DNA of 64,000 bases from Pseudobutyrivibrio sp. MD2005 (lineage in GTDB: Bacteria > Bacillota > Clostridia > Lachnospirales > Lachnospiraceae): the NCBI RefSeq assembly GCF_000621865.1, contig NZ_JHXE01000017.1, positions 37,514-101,513 of the forward strand, written 5' to 3'. Shown one piece after another: positions 35,965 to 44,152 of this stretch (its first letter is position 1; each line of letters opens with the position of its first letter). The notes beneath the pieces are model-generated. The model did not search any database and was not told the origin of the DNA. It saw nothing but the letters and a program-made list of their open reading frames with translations. A program made the translations under genes and the position numbers.

Positions 35965-38900
35965 TTACTGTTTCTCAGCTCTGTCACCTGTTTTATAGAT
36001 AATTGTAGCAATGGCTATTGCGCCAATCACAAACACTATCCAATCCCAAATGCAAGAACCCATAATAGCTAAAAGTGCTAGTACCAAAACTGCTACTATG
36101 TCAAACACCTTCTTAACCACTTTCTTTTTGCGAAGTAGGAATGTTCCAACAGCAGCTACGATTGCAAGTGCTAGTATATACCAATGCATGTAACAGTTAG
36201 CTTCCACTTCATCCTCTGCTCCCATTGTTTGATCTGCACCAGAAGAATCATCATCTGTATCGTCAGTACCTACAGAAGAACTTTGATTTTCTGATGTAGA
36301 ATCAACATTAGAATCAGTTTTCTTGCCATCACTAGCATCATCTGTATTCTCGTTGTCACCGCTTAATAGCTTACTGTCATCTTTTACATCTAATGACGCT
36401 ATAAGAGTCTGATTTTCACCAATATCTGTTGCCTCTTGATTGTCATTTTCTGATGCAAGAAGCGAAGTAATAGAAAATACACCTGCTGTAGTTGAATTCG
36501 CTGTTCCACTACTTGAACTTGACGAACTACTTGAGCTTGATGAACCTCCTGAACTACCTGAGTCTGATGAGCCTCCTGTACCTGATGTTTCACCTTGGTC
36601 TGTTGAGCCTCCTGTACCAGATGTTCCACCTTGGTCTGTTGAGCCTCCTGTACCTGATGTTCCACCTTGATCTGTTGAGCCTCCTGTACCTGGTGTTTCT
36701 CCTGAATCTGTTGAGCCACCTGTACCTGGTGTTTCACCTGATCCGCCCTGATTATCATCATTTCCTGTATTGTTTGTTTCCTCGCCTCCAGAACTAATCG
36801 CATAAGTAGAGAATTTCTTAGTATAGATAATTACTGCGTTTGCGTCATTATCAACATAAAATGTTCCATCAACATAGTCACCTCTACTAGAAACCTCAGT
36901 AAAATAATCTACTCCATCATGATAACGATAAACCCTAATAGTCTTCCCGTTAATTGCAAATGGAACAATTATCTCAAACACTTCCTGTGTTTCACTAATT
37001 TTTTCTTCTTCAGTAAGATCATCATTGAGCTTAGTCTTTTTCAACATTGTCAAATCAATAAATGTTATTTCTTGATTCGGACTATGACCTTCAGCATTTT
37101 CCTTTATTGCATTTTGACTAGCTCTAAGCGTCTTCTCATCACTGCTTAGATATTCAAGCTCTTCGTCTGTTAGTTCAAGATTTGATAAATCCTCTACTCC
37201 AGACGCGGTAAGTATCAAATCAATTGAAGTATTTGATGCCTTTTCATTATCTGCTGCATCAATATCCCAATATACTTCCGTATTCATTGCTTCTTTATCA
37301 ATATTAGCAACTACTATGTCAGGAGCATTATCTGCAACTTCCAATTTAGAATTGATATTTACTTTAGGCATTCCAAGATTGATATACATAATGTTATCAT
37401 CTTGCACCTTCACATGAGCCGTTACCACTCTATTGGCATGAGTATCGTCCTGAACTAATACCATGTTGAATTCACCATCTGGAATATCTGTAAAGGTAAA
37501 ATTCCCCTCTCCATCAACAGGGACTACTGGGCTCACTGCATTTTTTCCTTTGAATAGCTGCAGTGTGATTACATTTTCTATCTGTAAATTAAATGAGTTG
37601 AGATTCTGTACCCACTTAGCATATAAAGTAATATCTTCGGTTATAGGAACTAGTTGCAGATTCCATAGTTTAGTATAGGATGTGTTATCTGTATACCATC
37701 CTGCAAATTTACGTACACTGTGCGTAGGATTACTCATCGCATTAGAATCTGTAAACAATCCGCCATAAGCAACGTTAAATGTATCTGTTCCTCCTGTTAA
37801 TGTTCCACCGTTAGCATCAAACACTACCTTTGGATTTACCGTAACATCATAGTTTCCATATAGAGGCACACTATTATCAGATGTAATACGATAGTAAACT
37901 GTATATTTTCCGCCTTTTGTAAATGTCGGAACAGTATTCTTATATGTCTCATCAATAGCTGTCGCATAGGATACTACTGTATTTGTTCCTCCAACAACTG
38001 CAACTTCAAATGTATGAGCTGTTCCGTCAGAATTTGCTGTCTTTACTGTAGGTTCTGTTACAGTTATCTCTTCTGCAGTCTTAATCGTAACGCCGGTACT
38101 TGGTAAAGATGCAGGTGATGACGATGTAGCCTGAACTCTTGATTTTATTATGTAATTTGTATTAGTATTCAGACCACCAAATATAATCTGGCCATTCGAG
38201 TTCGGTCTTATCCAACCTGTATATCCTGTAATCTCCGTTCCGTCGTTATTAAATATTTTATATTCCTGATTTCGCTTTTGTTCTGCATTAGAGTCCGTTG
38301 GATCAATCTTAACTTTAATACTATTTTCTGTAACTGAAACTTCAGAATCTCTAATGTAAATAGGTTTTGTTGCAGCAGTTACAGTATCAGGATTGTCCAA
38401 ATCTCTAGCTATAGGACGAGCCAAAATCGCTGTAGCATAAGGAGTATCGTTCCCCTTATGCACGGTAATATTCTTACCAAAGAAATCATAACTATGTCCA
38501 TTTTTGTCATTGCCTGATAAAGCAAATGCACCATTAGAATCGGAATCTAATAAATATGTATTTGAGCCTACTGTTATTGTATAGGCTGTATTAGGATTCA
38601 ATCCCTCAAGTTTTTCTGCAATATAGTTAATCTTTCCATACACAGCACCAGTTGTTTCTGCATCTCCTACAGAAAACATAAACTGCACTGTATCTCCGCT
38701 AGATACATTAAACCATGACATTGTCATACCTGTATCTAACCTGTTTGCTCTTACAACCGCATTTGTAACAGTACTACCTCCTGCATTAACATCGCCAAAT
38801 GTACAATTCGTAGCAGTTGTTGTGTTAAATGAATATGTTCTTCTTGAAGAATATCTTCCAAGCCAATACATTGGTGAACCTGTGATAGGTGTGATAACAA

Positions 38901-41900
38901 ATGCAGGATCCGTATTTGTTGCATCATTTGATGATGCCGCTCCTATCATAGCTATTTGTTTTAATGTATTGTCACTGTTTTTTACTGCCTCAAGAGCTGC
39001 ATAATCGGCATAACTTCCACTTGTAGATGAATTTCCAAGCTGAGTATCACAACCAAATGAAAATGCCTGCTGACCATCGCTTAAATCCGCATCGATATAT
39101 AATGCATAATCATTGCTCTCACTGAACCTGAACTTGACTCCATCACAAGCTAAAGAGCCTGACGAATAACTATTAGCACCTGGTGTACCCGAACTACTTG
39201 AATACATTCTCCAGCCTGCTCCACCATAGGATGTCTGAAGCATATAGGTTTTTCCATTCTTTGAATACTGTCCTGTTACGTCAAAGAAATCATTATTAGC
39301 ATAATATGCCATCTTTCCATTACTCAGGTACCAGTTATTACTATTTCTTCCATAAGGAAGTGTCCATACACGTCCAGCATCCTTTGAAGGTCTAATCAGT
39401 TGAATTGGCTTACTTTCTGTCACACCATTAACAATACACTTATACCAGTTACCACTATTCTCACCAGTTGTGTCAGTGATAGTATAAGTATCTGTCATTT
39501 CATTGGAAAGCTTAGGTGTTCCTAATAATGAAATATACTCACCGTCTCTAGAATTAGAAACAAGCCAATCATAAGAACTAACTGTACCTTCTTTTACTTT
39601 GATATTAAGTGTAGCTCCATTAGTAGACATGGCACTACCATATAGATAGCTATCATTATCTAGAATTACAGCATTCTGGAAACAGATAATGGCTTCACCG
39701 ATACTGTTTTGCAAAATCGTGTAGTTCTCAACACTTGTAAAACTAGCGATAGAACCTTTATCCTTTAGGCCATCTGTAATTACAATATCACTTGTTTTTT
39801 CAACATCATCTGGAAGTTTTATTGATACTGTTCTAGTGATTGTATCATCTATAGTTATTTTCTTACCTGGCTGAAGAAGTATTCCGCCTGATTGACCTGT
39901 TAGAGACAATGCTCCTTTCACATGTAAGTTAGGAATACTACTTATAGCGTATGCAGATGCATTTACTGTAGAATCTCCAGTGATATAAACAGTTCCTTCA
40001 GTCGCAGTAGATGATCCTACAATACCGCTGCCTCCACTTTTAATAGTTCCTTCTATGAGTTTTAATGTACCCTCATTAACTCTAATGGCATCTTGACCAG
40101 ACGAAGCTGTTACACTACCACTACCATCACAGTCATAAACATTCAATGTACTACCAGAATTTACTTTGATGACTGCTGCCCCACTATTAGAACTGCTAAT
40201 AGTTTTCCCATTTAGACATAAATTTACTTCACCACTTGGAACAGTCCATGTATCTGATAAAGTTACATTTGATTCTAAATAATAATCACCTGCTGCAGTA
40301 GGCAAACTATCTGTACTTGTCCACTTTGTAAAAGTGATATTATCATGCTCATGAGCAAGTGAATTGATTTTAAATGCTGCAACAGCTGTTGCATTTTCTA
40401 TTGTTACAGTTACATAATAATAGCCTGGTTCTGATGGCGCAGATGCTAACAAGGTGCCATTTTCTGTAGCGCCTTCTGTATCACTTTGGTAATACTGATA
40501 TGTTTTTGTAGCACCTGTTATAGCTGTTATATGATCATCTTCTTGCAAGCCATCATAAACTGTACCATCATACTCTTTATCATCTACAGTGATTCCTAAA
40601 GAGATAATTGCAGCATCAACACTCGTTTTATAATATACGCAATTTTGGCTCATGATATCATTTGTACACCACGCGTATATCTTAGATGGTTCATTTGTTC
40701 TCACACCATAATTCCAGGTGTGTGTATGTGATGCTAAGCCAATTTCACCTTCATCATTAGTCGTAACAACCATATCCGGATAATCTGATATAAAACCATC
40801 AGGATTGCTTGCTTCTGAATATTGACTATATCCACTTGTTAGTACATCAGTCTTAGTCTGTGCTGATAAACCAAATTGTCCTGTTAGCGGACCATCAACT
40901 GTAATCTTTAATCCGGTTCTGACATAAACATTGTTATTACCACCTGAGCCTGTTTTATTATTTGTAATTGTAACAGTACCTCTTGTATGGAATTCGGATT
41001 CTTTTGGTATATGAACACCTCCGCCTTTCCATTGACTATCGTTTTGTTCATAAATAGTGTTTCCTGTAATTGTACCTCCATACATGTAGAGCTTCGCTCC
41101 GCTTTCAAGCTCTATTCCTCCGCCACCTTTTTTAGCTATATTTCCTGTTATTTTTCCATCGAATATGTATATATATCCATAAGCGCCTATTCCACCGCCC
41201 CAAAAACCTGTATTGTCGGATATAGTACCACCATACATATAGAAAGAGCCTCGCCCTTTATTATTTTGATCTGATACTTGCACACCACCTCCATGGTCTG
41301 CACCAAATTCAGTTGAAGTAAGTGAACCCAATCCTTTAAATTCAGTTATGGTTCCATCATATAAATTAAAACTTGCATTGTTAGAACCATCAATATAAAC
41401 ACCACCGCCATAACCACTTTCACTTAACGCACCACCTTGCAAAGTGCCGCCATACATATTAAAGGCACCACTTACATAGACACCACAACCATGTCTATCA
41501 GCATTTCCTGAACCCGCAGTGTTCTTACCAACAACAATCTTTCCGTTTTGATTTTTACGTTCAAACAAATTAAACACAACACCACTTGGTACTTTGATTG
41601 CAGGACCATTTCCTTCTGGGAAAGTGATTGTATGTCCATTCAAATACAAGTTAAGATTATCTGAAAGTGACACCTTTTTTGATGAAAGAGTTAAATCATC
41701 TGTTAAATAATAGTTTCCTGAAGTAGGAAAATCTGAACCTGTGAATGCTGAGAATGTAACAGTAACATCCTCCTCTGTCACCACACCTGTTGATGTATTT
41801 CCAACCTTTTTCTTAAAGGTCAAAGTAATGTCAGATTCATCAGTAACTATAATCTCATACTCCACGCCATCAATAGTGACTTTTAGCCACTCTTCGGTTG

Positions 41901-43410
41901 TGAATGGCTGATGAGAAATTATAACCCAAGAATCTTCCCTTTGCTCAGCTGAGAAAAATTCACTATTGCTTACTGCTACATCAGTAACTATTCCTGTTAA
42001 TCCAACTTTGTCAAGAATAGTTTGCAATAGAATTTCAGTATCACCTTCCATTACATATTGCAAGTTGTTATATGTAAACTCTACTGTATAGTATGAAAAG
42101 CCATCAGTTTCTGCCTGAACTATATTTGTTCCTACTGTCTCGCTTTCCAACTTTTCAGCATTCATTTCATGGGTAGTATGATATATATCTGTCTCCAAGT
42201 TTTCATTTGAAACACTTTCCAATTCAAATGATACTCTTACCTTTCCCTTTGAAGTATCAGGCTGAACTTCACTTCCATCTGGACGCAAAACTTTTATATC
42301 AAATGTAAAAGAGGAAACAAGATTCTTTTCTTCTGAACGCACTTCTTCTACAGCTGCCTCTACTTGTTTTTCTTCAGCTGCAACTACTTTTCTGGCATCA
42401 ATTGTAACACCTTCTGGAAATACGCCTTCATCAGCTTCTAATTTAATTCGCACACCATCAACTACTGCTTCAAGATAAGTTGGCTGCAAAACATATCCTA
42501 AAATATCAACAGTGATAGTAGGTAAACTTGTTGCCAATCTATATCCATTAGGAATGCTTGGCAAGTAAACATATTTTGCTCCTGTTTGCGATGAATCAAA
42601 GCTAGCGCTGGTACTTGCTGATGCATCTATATACCATGTAACATCAGAAAATGTTACTTCACTTGTAACTGTTTCTGTCTCATAAACAGTTGTATAATTT
42701 ACTTCTTCATTTTCTGTTGTTTGTGCTGGTTCAGGTTCCTGTGCTGACTCGACTTCTTCTGCATTTGCAACAATTGCAGGAAACAACCAGTCGACAAACC
42801 CACTTTCACTGCTCTCACCACTTTCGTCTTCGCTTGAAGTAGACTCTTCTGGAGCCGATTCACTATTTCCTTCTGGTTCAGAATTCTCAGGCTGAACATC
42901 TTCAGTTGGAGTAATATAATTAGTCTCTGGCTCAACAGAAGTATCTTCCGGTATATTTTCTACAAATTGATCAATTAAAGGCTCATTCTGTTGGTTTGAC
43001 TCAGGAAGCCCCTCATCTATCTCGTCTATTAAATTTTCACCAGTTGGTTCCTGAACTGTATTATCCTCTGGTAAAATATTATCTTCACCTATAAGCTCAG
43101 GTATTTCCTCTGGTATTTCTTTTATTATTTCTTCTGTAGGAGGGGCTACTACCTCTTCAACAGGAACTGTTTTTTCAACTATCTGTTCTTTTTCAACAAT
43201 GACAGTCAAACTAGAAGGCAATACAACATCCCCTTCATCAGCTCCTACCTGAAGTTTTTGATTAGCAACTTCAGCTGATAATTCACTTACAGAAATGATT
43301 GTTCCATTTGATATGTCTTCCTGTGCTAAAGCACTCATATCAATACTAGAACAAATCATTATAAGCGACATAAATAGTGCCATCGCCTGTAAATATTTGC
43401 TTTTGTACAT
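35965..43410 (-). CDS. Giant secreted, membrane-anchored surface protein (beta-helix adhesin type), 2481 aa
   Basis: Signal peptide (about 1-29). Residues about 60-215 are Pro/Glu-rich and acidic (proline-poor globules absent). A Gly/Asn-rich right-handed beta-helix follows (about 590-860; GGGVYIDG, LYMYGGTITGN repeats); a second similar module opens near 1040 with YYLESNVTLS and LNGKTI, echoing YYLTDDLTLS and LNGHTI, so the modules are duplicated. Then Ig/Fn3-like stretches, one InlB-type repeat (about 1860-1935; FDANGGT, AGWYTDN, DITLYAKW), a 10-residue GETPGTGGSTD-type linker, a Ser run, and C-terminal membrane helices (about 2405-2473) instead of LPXTG. Likely adhesion to fibre or host. 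ATG follows GAGGGGT. The leader is described separately. Confidence 0.85.
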   Translation of the reverse strand: MYKSKYLQAMALFMSLIMICSSIDMSALAQEDISNGTIISVSELSAEVANQKLQVGADEGDVVLPSSLTVIVEKEQIVEKTVPVEEVVAPPTEEIIKEIPEEIPELIGEDNILPEDNTVQEPTGENLIDEIDEGLPESNQQNEPLIDQFVENIPEDTSVEPETNYITPTEDVQPENSEPEGNSESAPEESTSSEDESGESSESGFVDWLFPAIVANAEEVESAQEPEPAQTTENEEVNYTTVYETETVTSEVTFSDVTWYIDASASTSASFDSSQTGAKYVYLPSIPNGYRLATSLPTITVDILGYVLQPTYLEAVVDGVRIKLEADEGVFPEGVTIDARKVVAAEEKQVEAAVEEVRSEEKNLVSSFTFDIKVLRPDGSEVQPDTSKGKVRVSFELESVSNENLETDIYHTTHEMNAEKLESETVGTNIVQAETDGFSYYTVEFTYNNLQYVMEGDTEILLQTILDKVGLTGIVTDVAVSNSEFFSAEQREDSWVIISHQPFTTEEWLKVTIDGVEYEIIVTDESDITLTFKKKVGNTSTGVVTEEDVTVTFSAFTGSDFPTSGNYYLTDDLTLSSKKVSLSDNLNLYLNGHTITFPEGNGPAIKVPSGVVFNLFERKNQNGKIVVGKNTAGSGNADRHGCGVYVSGAFNMYGGTLQGGALSESGYGGGVYIDGSNNASFNLYDGTITEFKGLGSLTSTEFGADHGGGVQVSDQNNKGRGSFYMYGGTISDNTGFWGGGIGAYGYIYIFDGKITGNIAKKGGGGIELESGAKLYMYGGTITGNTIYEQNDSQWKGGGVHIPKESEFHTRGTVTITNNKTGSGGNNNVYVRTGLKITVDGPLTGQFGLSAQTKTDVLTSGYSQYSEASNPDGFISDYPDMVVTTNDEGEIGLASHTHTWNYGVRTNEPSKIYAWCTNDIMSQNCVYYKTSVDAAIISLGITVDDKEYDGTVYDGLQEDDHITAITGATKTYQYYQSDTEGATENGTLLASAPSEPGYYYVTVTIENATAVAAFKINSLAHEHDNITFTKWTSTDSLPTAAGDYYLESNVTLSDTWTVPSGEVNLCLNGKTISSSNSGAAVIKVNSGSTLNVYDCDGSGSVTASSGQDAIRVNEGTLKLIEGTIKSGGSGIVGSSTATEGTVYITGDSTVNASAYAISSIPNLHVKGALSLTGQSGGILLQPGKKITIDDTITRTVSIKLPDDVEKTSDIVITDGLKDKGSIASFTSVENYTILQNSIGEAIICFQNAVILDNDSYLYGSAMSTNGATLNIKVKEGTVSSYDWLVSNSRDGEYISLLGTPKLSNEMTDTYTITDTTGENSGNWYKCIVNGVTESKPIQLIRPSKDAGRVWTLPYGRNSNNWYLSNGKMAYYANNDFFDVTGQYSKNGKTYMLQTSYGGAGWRMYSSSSGTPGANSYSSGSLACDGVKFRFSESNDYALYIDADLSDGQQAFSFGCDTQLGNSSTSGSYADYAALEAVKNSDNTLKQIAMIGAASSNDATNTDPAFVITPITGSPMYWLGRYSSRRTYSFNTTTATNCTFGDVNAGGSTVTNAVVRANRLDTGMTMSWFNVSSGDTVQFMFSVGDAETTGAVYGKINYIAEKLEGLNPNTAYTITVGSNTYLLDSDSNGAFALSGNDKNGHSYDFFGKNITVHKGNDTPYATAILARPIARDLDNPDTVTAATKPIYIRDSEVSVTENSIKVKIDPTDSNAEQKRNQEYKIFNNDGTEITGYTGWIRPNSNGQIIFGGLNTNTNYIIKSRVQATSSSPASLPSTGVTIKTAEEITVTEPTVKTANSDGTAHTFEVAVVGGTNTVVSYATAIDETYKNTVPTFTKGGKYTVYYRITSDNSVPLYGNYDVTVNPKVVFDANGGTLTGGTDTFNVAYGGLFTDSNAMSNPTHSVRKFAGWYTDNTSYTKLWNLQLVPITEDITLYAKWVQNLNSFNLQIENVITLQLFKGKNAVSPVVPVDGEGNFTFTDIPDGEFNMVLVQDDTHANRVVTAHVKVQDDNIMYINLGMPKVNINSKLEVADNAPDIVVANIDKEAMNTEVYWDIDAADNEKASNTSIDLILTASGVEDLSNLELTDEELEYLSSDEKTLRASQNAIKENAEGHSPNQEITFIDLTMLKKTKLNDDLTEEEKISETQEVFEIIVPFAINGKTIRVYRYHDGVDYFTEVSSRGDYVDGTFYVDNDANAVIIYTKKFSTYAISSGGEETNNTGNDDNQGGSGETPGTGGSTDSGETPGTGGSTDQGGTSGTGGSTDQGGTSGTGGSTDQGETSGTGGSSDSGSSGGSSSSSSSSSSSSGTANSTTAGVFSITSLLASENDNQEATDIGENQTLIASLDVKDDSKLLSGDNENTDDASDGKKTDSNVDSTSENQSSSVGTDDTDDDSSGADQTMGAEDEVEANCYMHWYILALAIVAAVGTFLLRKKKVVKKVFDIVAVLVLALLAIMGSCIWDWIVFVIGAIAIATIIYKTGDRAEKQ
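36480..36762 (-). repeat. In-frame minisatellite and poly-Ser run in the surface-protein linker
   Basis: About five 30-bp units encoding GGSTDQGGTSGT-like decapeptides, followed by a Ser-rich stretch of repeated serine codons near 36490-36550. Length can change without a frameshift because the unit is a multiple of three. The ORFs seen here in other frames are artefacts of the repeat. Confidence 0.85.
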
Positions 43411-43440
43411 ACGCTACTACCCCTCTTTCATTTTCTAATT

Positions 43441-43491
43441 AAAAAAGTCTATAGCGGGCATGCTGAATAATCAGTCTGTCCGCTATAGACT
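43441..43491 (-). terminator. U-tailed terminator hairpin inside the surface-protein leader
   Basis: Arms 43446-43457 and 43480-43491 are a perfect 12-bp inverted repeat (AGTCTATAGCGG), with a nested CTGA/TCAG stem in the loop. On the minus strand the hairpin is followed by TTTTTT and lies 36 bp upstream of the ATG at 43410. No other gene ends here, so it must attenuate the surface-protein transcript or end a leader RNA. Confidence 0.8.
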
Positions 43492-43511
43492 CATGTTAAT
43501 AATATTTATAT

Positions 43512-43616
43512 TTATAAAATCGCAAAGAATCCCTGCTCTGCTCTGCTCTGCTCTGCTCTGCTCTGCTCTGCTCTGCTCTGCTCTGCTCTGCTCAAGGATT
43601 TTAATTTGCTACTCAT
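43512..43616 (-). CDS. Leader ORF, 34 codons, with AGCAG repeats
   Basis: Frame ATG 43616 to TAA 43512. It reads MSSKLKSL, four RAEQ-containing pentapeptides made from 12 copies of AGCAG, then GFFAIL. The SD is weak (GAAG only). Another repeat number would move the stop codon: 13 copies to a TAA just before the terminator stem, 14 copies to a TAG inside the stem. Whether it is translated is unknown. It may be a regulatory leader peptide. Confidence 0.45.
   Translation of the reverse strand: MSSKLKSLSRAEQSRAEQSRAEQSRAEQGFFAIL
43533..43592. repeat. Pentanucleotide tract (AGCAG)x12 in the surface-protein leader
   Basis: Twelve perfect copies of a 5-bp unit (read as AGCAG on the transcribed strand), 60 bp. 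Slipped-strand mispairing on such tracts is the standard basis of phase variation. The tract lies between the putative promoter (43653-43682) and the terminator hairpin. Confidence 0.95.
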
Positions 43617-43652
43617 ATTACTTCAACCCATTTCTTCTTTTTCACTATTCAT

Positions 43653-43682
43653 GTTATACATTCTAAAGGTATATCGGGTAAA
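43653..43682 (-). promoter_or_regulatory. Putative promoter of the surface-protein leader
   Basis: Minus strand: -35 TTTACC (43677-43682), 18-bp spacer, -10 TATAAC (43653-43658). One mismatch to consensus in the -10 and a weaker -35. It would start RNA near 43646, about 235 nt before the surface-protein ATG. Confidence 0.45.
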
Positions 43683-43764
43683 TTCTGTGAAATGGGTTGT
43701 GTTTTCACAGTTTTTTTAGAATTCAATTATTTTTCCATGACTTCCCAAATTTAATTATCCTATT

Positions 43765-44057
43765 AGACGTCATCAAATTCTATAATCACTGACTCCCCAC
43801 ATTATAATTTTCATCTAGGCGTCAAGAAATCTCCAAATCATTGACGCCTCATTTCTAATTATCCTTTCAGGCGTCAGTAAACCACAAAATCATTGACGCC
43901 TCTCAGCGAATAACCTATCTAGGCGTCAGCAAAATCCCAAATTACTGACGCCTCTCAGCAAATAACCTTTCTAGGCGTCAGTAAGCTCCAAAAACAGTGA
44001 CTCCTAAATAAAAAATCCAGTTCTAGGCGTCAGCAAAACTAAAAATCACTACCTTGC
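43765..44057. repeat. Six-unit 52-bp tandem array of inverted repeats
   Basis: Half-sites start at 43765, 43817, 43869, 43921, 43973 and 44025: exactly 52 bp apart. Each AGGCGTCA is followed exactly 25 bp later by TGACGCCT (degenerate in units 1, 5 and 6), giving an 8-bp-arm palindrome with a 17-nt AT-rich centre. The period equals five helix turns. It lies between the divergent surface-protein and EAL-sensor genes. Likely operator array or structural minisatellite. Confidence 0.9.
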
Positions 44058-44152
44058 TCGATATTTATATAATATTCCTTCAATAAGTCATAAAAAAAAC
44101 TTATTTATATAGTACTATGGCAATAGATATCTTTTACAAGGATGGAGTCACT

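Noticed and set aside
36399..36803. Gln/Val-rich and Leu/Pro-rich ORFs in other frames of the linker repeat
   Set aside because: They exist only because the 30-bp repeat is open in several frames; codon use and lack of RBS argue against genes.
43441..43500. c-di-GMP riboswitch ahead of the adhesin
   Set aside because: No GEMM-I or GEMM-II core could be recognised; the leader is better explained by hairpin plus repeat ORF.
43765..44057. CRISPR array
   Set aside because: Spacers are related to each other, the repeat is only 8+8 bp in inverted orientation with fixed 52-bp period, and no cas genes are present.
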